64,000 nucleotides of DNA from Allobosea sp. Root381 (GCF_001429395.1 NZ_LMJT01000007.1:62001-126000), one strand, 5' to 3'; shown: positions 47,317 through 55,947, counted from the first letter of the stretch. The notes: generated from the letters alone by a model not told the origin. Translations and numbers: made by a program.

Positions 47317-47384
47317 GACATCTCGAGTCGTCTGTACCGCTCAAATGTCGGGCAGCGATGCCCCGCTCGTAGCGCCGCGCAGCG

Positions 47385-47822
47385 TCAGTCGTCGTGGCTG
47401 TGGGGATCGTCGTGGGCCTGGCCGGGCGCACCCGGCAGGAGGTGCAGATTTCCGTGGCGGACGCCGCGCTGGCTGATGACGCCATCGGCGAAGGCGCGAA
47501 CATCGCCGCTCGTGCCTCGCAGCACGGCAACCTCGAGGCATTCGTGCCGGTCGAGATGAACATGGAGCGTCGCAACCGAGAGATCGTGGTGGTCGTGCTG
47601 GCGATTCGTCAGTCGCCGCGCCAGATCGCGCGTCTCGTGATCGTAAACATAGGAGAGCGTCGCGACGCAGGGTGTGTCGGGCGATGCGCCGATCTCGGCC
47701 TTGGCGGCCTCGCGCAGCATGTCGCGCACGGCCTCGGAACGGCTGCCATAGCCCTTCGCAGCGCTCAGGCGGTCGATGAAGGCGAGCAGATCGGCGTCGA
47801 TCGTGATCGTGATGCGTTCCAT
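47385..47822 (-). CDS. nikR: Nickel-responsive regulator NikR
   Basis: NikR is a ribbon-helix-helix repressor that binds DNA when loaded with nickel. From ATG 47822, after GATGAAGG, it has 145 residues. The RHH domain (MERITITIDADLLAFID and SRSEAVRDMLREA) is followed by an ACT-like metal domain. The four high-affinity ligands H76, H87, H89 and C95 fall at the same residue numbers as in E. coli NikR. The tail beyond about 133 is His/Asp-rich (HDDPHSHDD) and could add metal affinity. nikA begins 108 bases downstream on the same strand, with the operator in between. Confidence 0.95.
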   Translation of the reverse strand: MERITITIDADLLAFIDRLSAAKGYGSRSEAVRDMLREAAKAEIGASPDTPCVATLSYVYDHETRDLARRLTNRQHDHHDLSVATLHVHLDRHECLEVAVLRGTSGDVRAFADGVISQRGVRHGNLHLLPGAPGQAHDDPHSHDD

Positions 47823-47918
47823 GGCCGCCTTCATCCGCGAGATCGTTGGAGCGGGTACGGGCTTAGAAGGTTTGGCGTCCGCCGGAAAGACGGAACGCGA
47901 TCACCGAACAGCGGCGGT

Positions 47919-49151
47919 TTAGGCTGCCGCGCCGACCTTGCGCGCCAGGACGAACAGCGCGAGCGCTGCCGCTCCCGAGCAGGCGATCAACAGCAGCAGG
48001 CTGGGCCCCTGCCCCGCGCGTTCGACGAGAACCGCGAAAGCGAGCGGCGCGGCCGCCCTGATGACCAGGCCCGGCGCCGAGAGCTTGCCCAGCATCGCGC
48101 CATAACCGGCCGGGCCGAAGAGCTGCAGCGGCACGGTTCCCCGCACGATCGAGCCCAGCCCCATGCTGACGCCATAGGCGATGGCAAACAGCCCGGCGAG
48201 TGTCGCTGCTGGGCCTCCGGCAAGCAAGAGAGCGAAGCCCAGCGGCATCAGCAGTGCCGAGGTCCAGGCCGTGGTCACCGGCTGCAACGAGGTGCCGAAC
48301 AGCATCTCTATCAGCCGTCCCGCCACCTGGGACGGCCCGACCATGGCGCCGATGGCGACCGCGGCGGCAGCGCTCAGACCCAGCCCCTGAAGCAAGGTCA
48401 GCAGATGGACCGACATCGCCGAGACGACGAAACCCTGCAGCGAAAAGGCCAGCGCGAGCAGCAGAAACGCAATGCGCCGCGCATCGCCCTGGAGATAGCC
48501 GCCGGCATCAGCGTGGCCAGCCGGCCCGGCCTGCGCGGCATGGGCCGGCGAACGAACGCGCCCCGGCAACAGGAGCAGATGCAGCGGCAGGCACAAGACG
48601 AAGTGGAGCAGTGCGTAAAGCCGGTAGATCTCGCGCCAGTCGAACTGCCCGAGCAGCATCGTGGTCAGCGGCCAGAACAGCGTCGATGCGAAGCCGCCGA
48701 TCAGGGTCAGCTGGCTGATGGAGCGACGAGCTTTGGACCCTTTGGCCTGCGTCAGCGCCGCGAAGGCCGCGTCGTAGAGAACCATGGTCGCGACGGCTTC
48801 GAGGACGATCATCGCCGCGAAATAGCTCATGGGCCCCCTCGCCTCGGCCAGCGCCAGGACAGACAGGCCGGCCAGCGCCGAGCCGATGCTCATGATCAGG
48901 CGCGTTCCGTAAAGGTCGATCAGACGCCCAACCACGGGGGCGACCAGGCCGCCCGCCAGGAGCCCCGCCGCGAATCCGCCATAGGTCCATTCCGGCGCCC
49001 AGCCGAAGCTGGCGGTCATCTGCGGCGCGAGCACTGCGAAGGCGTAGTAAAGGGTGCCGTAGCCGATCACCTGGGTCAGGCCCAGTCCGACGATCAGGGC
49101 GAGGCCGCTTGCGTCCGCTGATGCGGGCGTCGGACTGGAGGGGTTGGGCAT
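47919..49151 (-). CDS. Major facilitator superfamily transporter
   Basis: This 410-residue protein has about twelve hydrophobic helices. MFS signs are the loop GRLIDLYGTRLIMSIGSALAG between helices 2 and 3 and the motif-like GAMVGPSQVAGRLIEM in the second half. The fold resembles the OFA/monocarboxylate-like branch, but substrate is not predictable. It lies upstream of nikR on the same strand with a 96-base gap. Cotranscription with nikR is possible and a nickel-related role (for example efflux) would be speculation. Confidence 0.85.
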   Translation of the reverse strand: MPNPSSPTPASADASGLALIVGLGLTQVIGYGTLYYAFAVLAPQMTASFGWAPEWTYGGFAAGLLAGGLVAPVVGRLIDLYGTRLIMSIGSALAGLSVLALAEARGPMSYFAAMIVLEAVATMVLYDAAFAALTQAKGSKARRSISQLTLIGGFASTLFWPLTTMLLGQFDWREIYRLYALLHFVLCLPLHLLLLPGRVRSPAHAAQAGPAGHADAGGYLQGDARRIAFLLLALAFSLQGFVVSAMSVHLLTLLQGLGLSAAAAVAIGAMVGPSQVAGRLIEMLFGTSLQPVTTAWTSALLMPLGFALLLAGGPAATLAGLFAIAYGVSMGLGSIVRGTVPLQLFGPAGYGAMLGKLSAPGLVIRAAAPLAFAVLVERAGQGPSLLLLIACSGAAALALFVLARKVGAAA

Positions 49152-49261
49152 CAGGCTTCGACGACCTCGCGAGCGCCGCCGACATCGCTGCAGTCAGGCG
49201 CTCATCGGGGTGTAGAAGCCGCACGCAAAGGCGGCAAGCGCGCCTGCAACATGGCGGGGCT

Positions 49262-49753
49262 TCAGCCGCTGCGACGATAGGCATGGTAGCGGCCGGGCGG
49301 GACGCCCTCCGGCAGGGCGACAGCGGCCAGTGCCGGGTGTTGAAGCTCCCAACCGCTGAGCACCAGCGCATAGGGCGCGGCAAGAGCTGCGACATGGCCG
49401 GGCAGCCAGGCAAACAGCAGGCGATCGCGCTCGGGCACGCCTGTGGTCACGTCGACATGGATCAGCACGGCGCTGCGGCCATGCCGCGCCGCGAATTCCG
49501 GCAGCGTCACCGCCATGTCTCCCTCGATCAGCATCGCCGCGGGCGGCATCGAACGCGGATTGGCGCTGACCTTGCGCTCGAAGACGTGGATATCGCGCCC
49601 GGGCAGGATTTCACGAAGATGGTCGTAGGTGCGACCATTGCCGAGGCCGAGCTCGAGCACCCGGCCGGGGCGCCGGGCGATCTCCGCCGCTGCCCAGTTC
49701 AGCATGCGGCGCTGGGCCTCGAGGCGGCGGATGAAACTGTCGAGCCGGCTCAT
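49262..49753 (-). CDS. Class I SAM-dependent methyltransferase, small
   Basis: This 163-residue protein starts at ATG 49753 after CAGGAG. The SAM-binding glycine motif VLELGLGNGRTYDHL lies near residue 32, followed by the acidic end of strand 2 in HVFERK and a GDM motif near 78. It is shorter than most class I enzymes and lacks an obvious substrate domain. The substrate is unknown. It stands alone between the MFS gene and the divergent binding-protein gene. Confidence 0.8.
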   Translation of the reverse strand: MSRLDSFIRRLEAQRRMLNWAAAEIARRPGRVLELGLGNGRTYDHLREILPGRDIHVFERKVSANPRSMPPAAMLIEGDMAVTLPEFAARHGRSAVLIHVDVTTGVPERDRLLFAWLPGHVAALAAPYALVLSGWELQHPALAAVALPEGVPPGRYHAYRRSG

Positions 49754-49959
49754 GCCAATTCCGCTCCTGACAGGCTTTCCAAGACGAGACTCCGCATAGC
49801 AGCCTGGTGGCCGGCACGACACCCTCCGAACGTCATGCTTGTCAGGACGATCGGCGGATGCCCTAATCCGCAACAATCGACGACCTCGCCGCTTCGGTGG
49901 GGCACCAGCGGCCGCGAAGAGCCGCGCGAGAGATGATCCCAGGGGAGGTATCTGTCATC

Positions 49960-50949
49960 ATGAAAACGTCTCGTATCCTTGTCACGCTCGTCGCGGCGGC
50001 AGGGCTCAGCTTCGCTGCGGCCGGCGCCGCCCAGGCCCAGGGGCAAGCGTCGAACTGGCCGCAAAGGCCGATCACCTTCATCGTGCCCTTCCCGGCTGGC
50101 GGCGGCACCGACGCCTTCGCCCGTCCGCTCGCGGCCCAGCTCGACCAGCAGCTCGGCCAGCGTATCGTGATCGAAAATCGCGGCGGGGCCGGCGGAACGG
50201 TCGGCGCCTCGGCTGCCGCCAAGCTCGCTCCGGACGGATACGGCTTCTTCGTCGGCGCGGCGCATCACGCCATCGCCCCGGCGCTCTATCCGAAGCTCGA
50301 CTACAACATCCAGACGGACTTCATCCCGATTGCGGTGATCGCGCAGCCGCCGCAGGTCATTGTCGTCCACCCCAAGGTTCAGGCCAAGACCGTCGCGGAG
50401 CTGATTGCCTTCGCCAAGGCAAATCCGGACAAGCTGAACTACGCCTCGGCCGGGAACGGCACGACCCATCACCTCGCCGGCGAGCTGTTCAAGCTGCAGA
50501 CCAAGACCAGCCTGACGCATGTCCCCTATCGCGGCGCCGGCCCGGCGCTGCAGGACATCGTGGCCGGCCAGGTCGACGTGCTGTTCGACGGTCTCGGCTC
50601 CTCCGCGCCGCAGATCCAGAGCGGCACCCTGCGCGGGCTCGCGGTCGCTGCCGCCACTCGTTCGGAGGCGATCCCGGATGTGCCGACCGCGAAGGAAGCG
50701 GGGCTCGAAGGCTACGAGGTCGCGACCTGGTACGCACTCTGGGCGCCGAAGGGCACGCCGGCCGAAATCGTCAGCCGCATGCGCGCGGAGGTCGCCAAGG
50801 CGTTGCAGTCGCCGGTGGTGACGGAGGCCTGGAAGAAAAACGGTTCGCCGATCCCGACGCTGGCGGGCGAAGAGTTCGGCAAATTCGTCACCTCCGAGGT
50901 CGCACGCTGGGGCACGGTCGTGAAGGACGCGCAGGTCAAGCTTGAGTGA
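49960..50949 (+). CDS. Bug/TctC-family tripartite carboxylate-binding protein
   Basis: This periplasmic binding protein of the tripartite tricarboxylate transporter type has 329 residues from ATG 49960 after AGGGGAGG. A signal peptide ends AAQAQ. Family landmarks are WPQRPITFIVPFPAGGGTD, IENRGGAGGTVG, NYASAGNGTTHHLAGELFK, THVPYRGAGPALQDIVAGQVD and APKGTPAEIV. No TctA or TctB membrane genes lie nearby, so it is an orphan receptor, as often seen for Bug proteins. Likely ligands are organic acids. Confidence 0.92.
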   Translation: MKTSRILVTLVAAAGLSFAAAGAAQAQGQASNWPQRPITFIVPFPAGGGTDAFARPLAAQLDQQLGQRIVIENRGGAGGTVGASAAAKLAPDGYGFFVGAAHHAIAPALYPKLDYNIQTDFIPIAVIAQPPQVIVVHPKVQAKTVAELIAFAKANPDKLNYASAGNGTTHHLAGELFKLQTKTSLTHVPYRGAGPALQDIVAGQVDVLFDGLGSSAPQIQSGTLRGLAVAAATRSEAIPDVPTAKEAGLEGYEVATWYALWAPKGTPAEIVSRMRAEVAKALQSPVVTEAWKKNGSPIPTLAGEEFGKFVTSEVARWGTVVKDAQVKLE

Positions 50950-50976
50950 TCCGGGGCGACTGCAGGTCGTTCCCGC

Positions 50977-51543
50977 TCAAAGGCCCATCGGCTCTTCATC
51001 GCCCGCGCCGTCGATCACGGCGCGGGCGATTGTCATCGTGAAGCCCGCTCGCGCGAGAGCGGCCAGATCCTTCTGCCGGTCTCCGACCCGATCGCTGTGG
51101 TTCCACGGCCCGATCCGCTTGCGACGGGCCGTCTTTCGCGCCGCGGCCAGTTCATCCTCATCGTTGCTGTCGCTCGCGCGAGCCGCAAGGTCGCGCGCAA
51201 CGCCTTTCGCTGCGAGGCTGGCCGCAATGGCGCGCGAGGATCGCCCGCGGCGCTGCAGGCTCGCGGCCCGTGCCTCTGCGAAACGCTGATCGTCGACGAG
51301 CCCCGATGCGACGCAGCGCGCGACGACATCGTCCAGCACCGTGCTGAAGGCGGCGGGCTCCTGCCCGTGATGACGGCAGCTCAGCGCGACCTTGCGCGCC
51401 AGCACGCGTCGTAGCTGCGCGGTCGGCGCGGCATAGCGTTCGAGGTAGTGCAGAGCCGCGCGCTGCAGATAATCGGCGGTGATGCGCCGTGGAGCGCGGC
51501 GCCCGGGCCGGTCCGCGGTCGGGCGCTTCTCGTCGAAATCCAT
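50977..51543 (-). CDS. recX: Regulatory protein RecX
   Basis: RecX limits RecA filament growth. The 188-residue protein has three-helix RecX repeats: ADYLQRAALHYLERYAAPTAQLRRVL, then GLVDDQRFAEARAASLQRRGRSSRAIAASLAAKGV, and a third near the C-terminus. Family-typical boxes are the LVDDQRFA and RGRSSRAI stretches. ATG 51543 overlaps the arfB stop in a four-base ATGA, so it is coupled to ribosome rescue. recA is not in the window. Confidence 0.88.
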   Translation of the reverse strand: MDFDEKRPTADRPGRRAPRRITADYLQRAALHYLERYAAPTAQLRRVLARKVALSCRHHGQEPAAFSTVLDDVVARCVASGLVDDQRFAEARAASLQRRGRSSRAIAASLAAKGVARDLAARASDSNDEDELAAARKTARRKRIGPWNHSDRVGDRQKDLAALARAGFTMTIARAVIDGAGDEEPMGL

Positions 51544-51962
51544 CAATCGCTGCCCGGTCTCGCGCGGCCAGCCTTGACCGACGAGCGTCGGTCCTTGGAA
51601 GCGAGCCTACGCTCCTTCGAGGCTTTGGTCGGCTTCGTCGGTCGACGCTTCTGCGGTGGGATGGAGGCTTCGCGGATCATCTCCAGCAGGCGTTCGAGCG
51701 CTTCCTCGCGGTTGCGCTTCTGGCTGCGCTGTCCCTGCGCTACGATGACGATCACGCCGTCCTGCGTCAGGCGGCTGCCGGCGAGCTTCATCAGCCGGAT
51801 CGCGACGTCGTTCGGCAACGCGCGCGAGCGCCTCGCGTCGAATTTGAGCTGGACCGCGCTGGAGACCTTGTTGACGTGCTGGCCGCCCGGCCCGGAGGCG
51901 CGCACGAAGCTTTCCTCGATCTCGCTCTCGTCGATGGCGATGGACGGCGTCACTTGAATCAT
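51543..51962 (-). CDS. arfB: Alternative ribosome-rescue factor ArfB
   Basis: ArfB (YaeJ) hydrolyses peptidyl-tRNA on stalled ribosomes without a stop codon. The 139-residue protein carries the GGQ motif in RASGPGGQHVNKVSSAVQLKFD near residue 27 and a long Lys/Arg-rich C-terminal tail (KRRPTKPTKASKERR), which would enter the empty mRNA channel. It lacks the codon-recognition domains of true release factors. Its stop overlaps recX; mazG starts divergently 39 bases away. Confidence 0.92.
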   Translation of the reverse strand: MIQVTPSIAIDESEIEESFVRASGPGGQHVNKVSSAVQLKFDARRSRALPNDVAIRLMKLAGSRLTQDGVIVIVAQGQRSQKRNREEALERLLEMIREASIPPQKRRPTKPTKASKERRLASKDRRSSVKAGRARPGSD

Positions 51963-52000
51963 GGGAGGAACCCTAGCTCATCTAAAGGAGACTTTCAGCG

Positions 52001-52837
52001 TTGAAGCGCTCCAAGGACATTGCCCGGCTGCTCGAGATCATGGCGGCGCTGCGGACGCCCGGAACCGGCTGCCCCTGGGACCTCGAGCAGGATTTCGCGT
52101 CGATCGCCCCCTATACGATCGAGGAAGCCTATGAGGTGGCGGACGCGATCACGCGCGGCGACCGACTCGACCTCAAGGACGAGCTCGGCGATCTCCTCCT
52201 ACAGGTCGTGTTTCATGCGCAGATGGCCGAGGAAGAAGGCGCCTTCGCCTTCCCGGATGTCGTCGAGGCGATCACCGCCAAGCTGATCCGACGCCACCCT
52301 CACGTCTTCGGTGATGCGCGCGACCTGTCGCCGGCCGAGGTCAAGGTGCTCTGGCATCGGATCAAGGCGCAGGAGAAGTCGCAGAAGGCGGCGGAGCGCG
52401 AGGCAGCGGGCCTGCCGGAACAGCAGGAGGAGAAGGGCGTCCTGGCCGGGGTTCCGCACGGGCTGCCCGCCCTCACCCGAGCCTGGAAGCTTCAGGCCCG
52501 GGCCTCGACCGTCGGCTTCGACTGGAACGACGCCCGACTGGTGCTCGACAAGATCCGGGAGGAGACCGCCGAGATCGACGAGGCGCTGGTCTCCGGCGAC
52601 AAGGCGGCCGTGGCCGAGGAGATCGGCGATCTCCTCTTCGTCGTCGCCAACCTTGCCCGCCATGTCGATGCCGATCCGGAAGGTTGTCTTCAAGCAGCAA
52701 ATGCCAAATTCGAGCGCCGCTTCAAAGGGATCGAGAGAATTCTGGAGGAACAGGGAAAAGTGGCGGCCGATACGGATCTGGCGGAGCTCGAGGCGCTCTG
52801 GCAGAGGGTGAAGCGCGGCGAGAAGAGCGGCGCCTGA
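52001..52837 (+). CDS. mazG: Nucleoside triphosphate pyrophosphohydrolase MazG
   Basis: MazG hydrolyses NTPs/dNTPs to NMPs and pyrophosphate. The 278-residue protein has two MazG domains. The first carries GCPWDLEQDF, EEAYEVADAI and DELGDLLLQVVFH; the second, after a linker, carries EETAEIDEAL and EEIGDLLFVVANLARH. The start is TTG 52001, chosen because AAAGGAG precedes it at about 10 bases and homologues start at this point; the next ATG would cut the conserved N-terminus. It is a single gene on its strand. Confidence 0.93.
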   Translation: MKRSKDIARLLEIMAALRTPGTGCPWDLEQDFASIAPYTIEEAYEVADAITRGDRLDLKDELGDLLLQVVFHAQMAEEEGAFAFPDVVEAITAKLIRRHPHVFGDARDLSPAEVKVLWHRIKAQEKSQKAAEREAAGLPEQQEEKGVLAGVPHGLPALTRAWKLQARASTVGFDWNDARLVLDKIREETAEIDEALVSGDKAAVAEEIGDLLFVVANLARHVDADPEGCLQAANAKFERRFKGIERILEEQGKVAADTDLAELEALWQRVKRGEKSGA

Positions 52838-53000
52838 GGCGGCAAGCCAGCTGCACCATCCCCGCGGCGATGCTGGTTCAGGTCTTGCTTTCGTCCTATC
52901 GTATCGCTAGCGGGCGCATTATGGCCGCGACGGGCCGGCTTTGCGCACGCACAAGCCGGTGAAGCGGGCGTGAAGAACGAAACACACAGATGCAGACGCA

Positions 53001-54461
53001 ATGACGCAGCGGCGACCCGAGACGACCAGCTCCCGCCGTATCGAACGGCTTGCGACATTGCCGCTGTTCCACAAGCTGGAGGGGCGCAAGGTCGTGCTCG
53101 CCGGCAATGGCGACGGTGCGCTCTGGAAGGCGGAACTGCTGGCCGCAGCCGGCGCGGAGCTGCAGGTCTTCGCCGGGTCGGACGGGGCTGCGTTCCACGA
53201 TCTGGCCCGGCAGGAGAGCGGCGACCGGATCTTCGTCCATGCGCGCAAATGGCAGCCGGATGACTTGCAGGATGCGACGCTCGCCATCGGCGATATCGCC
53301 GATGAGGCGGAGAGACGCGCCTTCGTCGCGGCCGCGCGGCAGGCCCGCGCTCCTGTCAACATCGTCGACAAGCCGGATCTCTGTGATTTCGCCTTCGGCT
53401 CGCTGGTCAACCGCTCGCCGCTGATCGTTGCGATCTCGACCGATGGGGCTTCTCCGGTCTTCGGACAGACTATCCGTGCCAGGATCGAGATGCTGCTGCC
53501 GGCCGGGCTCAAGGCCTGGGCGCAGGCGGCGAAGGATTGGCGGCCGGCCGTGCAGGCGCGCGAACTGCCCTTTGCGCTGAGACGTGCCTTTTGGGAACTC
53601 TTCGCAGGCAAGGCAATGGCGGAGTCCGAACGCAGCCCGCTGGAGAAGGACAGGTCCGCCCTCTTCGCGGCACTCGACCGGCTCGAGGCGAACGAGGACG
53701 GCACCGGCCGCGTCAGCCTCGTCGGCGCGGGCCCGGGCGATCCGGACCTGCTGACACTGAAGGCGATCCGAGCGCTGCAGAGCGCCGACATCATCCTCTA
53801 TGACGACCTGGTCTCGCCGGGCGTGCTGGAACTCGCGCGCCGTGAGGCCAGGCGCATGATGGTCGGCAAGACGGGCTATGGCCCCTCGGTCAAGCAGAGC
53901 GAGATCAACGCGCTGATCGTATCGCTGGCCAGCCAGGGCAAGCATGTCGTACGGCTGAAGGGCGGCGACCCCGGCATCTTCGGGCGCGCCGGCGAGGAGA
54001 TCGCGGCCTGCGAGGCCGCCGGCATTCCCGTGGTGATCGTGCCCGGCATTTCGGCCGCCCAGGGGGCGGCGGCGGCGCTCGGCGTGTCGCTGACCCATCG
54101 CGACCATGCGCGCCGGCTGCAATTCGTGACCGGCCACGCCCGCAGCGGCGAACTGCCCGAGGATTTGGATTGGAAGGCCATGGCCGATCCGTTCGCCACG
54201 ACCGTGATCTACATGGCACGCGCCACCCTCCCCGGCTTCCGGGACCGCGCGCTCGCAGCGGGGCTCGATCCGGCGACGCCTGCCGTCGCCGTGCAATCCG
54301 CGACACGGCCGGACGAGACCCGCGTCGCCGCAACCATCGCCGCGCTGCCGGAACGGCTGAGCGAGCTACCCAAAGGCGGGCCGGTGCTGGTGATGGTCGG
54401 CCATGCTTTAGGCCGGGCGCTGCGCGAATCCGACACCATCGAGGATCGCCGCCGTGCCTGA
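53001..54461 (+). CDS. cysG: Siroheme synthase CysG
   Basis: This 486-residue trifunctional enzyme converts uroporphyrinogen III to siroheme by methylation, NAD-dependent oxidation and iron chelation. The N-terminal Rossmann part reads VVLAGNGDGALWKAELL, somewhat divergent from the usual GGGxVAxRK. The catalytic Asp in VNIVDKPD and Ser in ISTDGASPV are kept. The C-terminal methyltransferase domain has VGAGPGDPDLLT, YDDLV, VRLKGGDPGIFGR and PGISAAQG. Siroheme serves sulfite and nitrite reductases, but no cysI or nir genes are next to it; the following genes are an OsmC protein and a sulfurtransferase. Confidence 0.94.
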   Translation: MTQRRPETTSSRRIERLATLPLFHKLEGRKVVLAGNGDGALWKAELLAAAGAELQVFAGSDGAAFHDLARQESGDRIFVHARKWQPDDLQDATLAIGDIADEAERRAFVAAARQARAPVNIVDKPDLCDFAFGSLVNRSPLIVAISTDGASPVFGQTIRARIEMLLPAGLKAWAQAAKDWRPAVQARELPFALRRAFWELFAGKAMAESERSPLEKDRSALFAALDRLEANEDGTGRVSLVGAGPGDPDLLTLKAIRALQSADIILYDDLVSPGVLELARREARRMMVGKTGYGPSVKQSEINALIVSLASQGKHVVRLKGGDPGIFGRAGEEIAACEAAGIPVVIVPGISAAQGAAAALGVSLTHRDHARRLQFVTGHARSGELPEDLDWKAMADPFATTVIYMARATLPGFRDRALAAGLDPATPAVAVQSATRPDETRVAATIAALPERLSELPKGGPVLVMVGHALGRALRESDTIEDRRRA

Positions 54462-54544
54462 AAACCCGTCCGCCGCCCGCACGGCTCGCCTCATTCCGTC
54501 CAAGCGACTATGCAATTGGGTGAATCGCTAGCGGGAGACGAACC

Positions 54545-54982
54545 ATGAAGGCGCGTGCAAGGTGGGTCGAGGGCATGGCCTTCATGGGCGAGGCCGGTAG
54601 CGGCCATGCCGTCATGATGGACGGCGCCCCCGAATATGGCGGGCGCAATATCGGCATCCGGCCGATGGAGATGCTGCTGATCGGACTTGCCGGTTGCACC
54701 GGCTTCGATGTCGTGCAGATTCTGAAGAAGGGGCGCGAGCCCGTCACGGGCTGCGATGTGGAGGTCGAGGCCGAGCGCGCCACCGAGGACCCCAAGGTCT
54801 TCACCAGGATCCATCTGAACTACCGTATCAGCGGTCCGGGCCTCTCGCCGGCCAAGGCGGAACGGGCTGTCACATTGTCGAAGGAAAAATACTGCTCGGC
54901 TTCGATCATGCTCGGCGCCACCGCCGAGATCTCCTACGCGATCGACATCGTCGATGAACTGAAGAAGGTAGCAGCCGAATGA
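54545..54982 (+). CDS. OsmC family protein
   Basis: This 145-residue protein has the OsmC/Ohr fold signature. MEMLLIGLAGCTGFDVVQILKK contains the first reactive-type cysteine, and KYCSASIML contains the second. The arrangement resembles the YhfA subgroup rather than Ohr. It may be a thiol-dependent peroxidase, but this is unproved for the subgroup. ATG 54545 follows GGGAGA, and its stop overlaps the sulfurtransferase start (ATGA), so the two proteins are made together. Confidence 0.9.
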   Translation: MKARARWVEGMAFMGEAGSGHAVMMDGAPEYGGRNIGIRPMEMLLIGLAGCTGFDVVQILKKGREPVTGCDVEVEAERATEDPKVFTRIHLNYRISGPGLSPAKAERAVTLSKEKYCSASIMLGATAEISYAIDIVDELKKVAAE

Positions 54983-55836
54983 GCGATACCGCATTCTCCG
55001 GACTGATCAGCCCCGAGACGCTTCAGGCGCGGCTCGGCGAAAGCAATCTCGTGGTGATCGACATCCGCTCCGAGGGTAACGGCAGGGCCGCCTTCGAGAC
55101 CGGGCATGTGCCGGGCGCCGTGCATTCCGACTATGCCGTCGATGGCTGGCGCGCGAACGTCGGCAATGCTCCAGGCCTGCTGCCGTCGCTGAGCCATCTC
55201 GCCGCTCTGGTCGGCCGGCTCGGAATCAAGCCGCATGACGACGTCGTCATCGTACCGGCCGGTGTCAATGCGAGCGATCTCGCCGCTGCCGCCAGAGTGT
55301 ACTGGACGTTGAAGACGATCGGCCATGGCCAGCAGGCGATCCTCGATGGCGGCTACAAGGCCTGGGCGGATAGCGCGCGGCCCGTCGAAACCGGACCGTC
55401 CTCCCCCACTCCGGCTGCCCCCTACCCCGTCGTAATGCAGCAGAATCTGCGCAGCACCAGCGACGCGACCCTCGTCGCCTCCCGCAGCAAGCTCGCGACG
55501 CTGGTCGATGCACGCTCCGCGAGCTATTTCGAAGGCCGCGAGAAGGCGCCCGAGGCGACGCGGGCAGGCCGTATCCCAGGCGCCGTCTCGCGTGATTATG
55601 CCGGGGCCTTCGACGCCGGGACCGGCCGCCTGAGGCCGCATGGCGAACTCGTCACGCTCTATGGCGGTGTCCCGAAAGGCCCGGTGATCTCCTACTGCAA
55701 CACCGGCCATACGGCGGCGCTGAACTGGTTTGTCCTCTCTGAGGTTCTCGGGCGGGACGAGACCGCGCTCTATGACGGCTCCATGACGGACTGGACGCAG
55801 GATCCCGACCGGCCGGTGGCGACCGGAGCGGCCTGA
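54979..55836 (+). CDS. sseA: Sulfurtransferase with two rhodanese domains
   Basis: This 285-residue tandem rhodanese protein transfers sulfane sulfur from thiosulfate or 3-mercaptopyruvate. The N-terminal inactive domain covers about 1-130 and the catalytic domain about 150-280. The active-site cysteine is C240 in SYCNTGHTAALN. The loop CNTGHTA differs from CRKGVTA (thiosulfate type) and CGSGVTA (mercaptopyruvate type), so substrate preference is open. It overlaps the OsmC gene by four bases and is ended by a strong terminator. The symbol is by family. Confidence 0.88.
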   Translation: MSDTAFSGLISPETLQARLGESNLVVIDIRSEGNGRAAFETGHVPGAVHSDYAVDGWRANVGNAPGLLPSLSHLAALVGRLGIKPHDDVVIVPAGVNASDLAAAARVYWTLKTIGHGQQAILDGGYKAWADSARPVETGPSSPTPAAPYPVVMQQNLRSTSDATLVASRSKLATLVDARSASYFEGREKAPEATRAGRIPGAVSRDYAGAFDAGTGRLRPHGELVTLYGGVPKGPVISYCNTGHTAALNWFVLSEVLGRDETALYDGSMTDWTQDPDRPVATGAA

Positions 55837-55883
55837 CGGCCGGTTTCTCCTCACGGCATTTGCCAAACAGGCTGAAACCGTTC

Positions 55884-55922
55884 AAAGGAGGCGCGCGCGA
55901 GCCATGCCGCGCCGCCTCCTTT
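55884..55922 (+). terminator. Rho-independent terminator after the sulfurtransferase gene
   Basis: AAAGGAGGCG (55884-55893) pairs perfectly with CGCCTCCTTT (55913-55922), with further GC-rich complementarity inward. The downstream arm ends in TTTT. It lies between the sulfurtransferase stop and rimO, so rimO must have its own promoter or depend on read-through. Confidence 0.85.
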
Positions 55923-55947
55923 TGCAGATTTGCCGAGTTGCCCGCCG

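Noticed and set aside
47394-49121. Plus-strand open frame of 575 codons across nikR and the MFS gene
   Set aside because: It is antisense to two well-supported genes. Its composition (Arg/Gln/Gly/Asp-rich, no domains) is typical of the mirror frame of high-G+C coding sequence.
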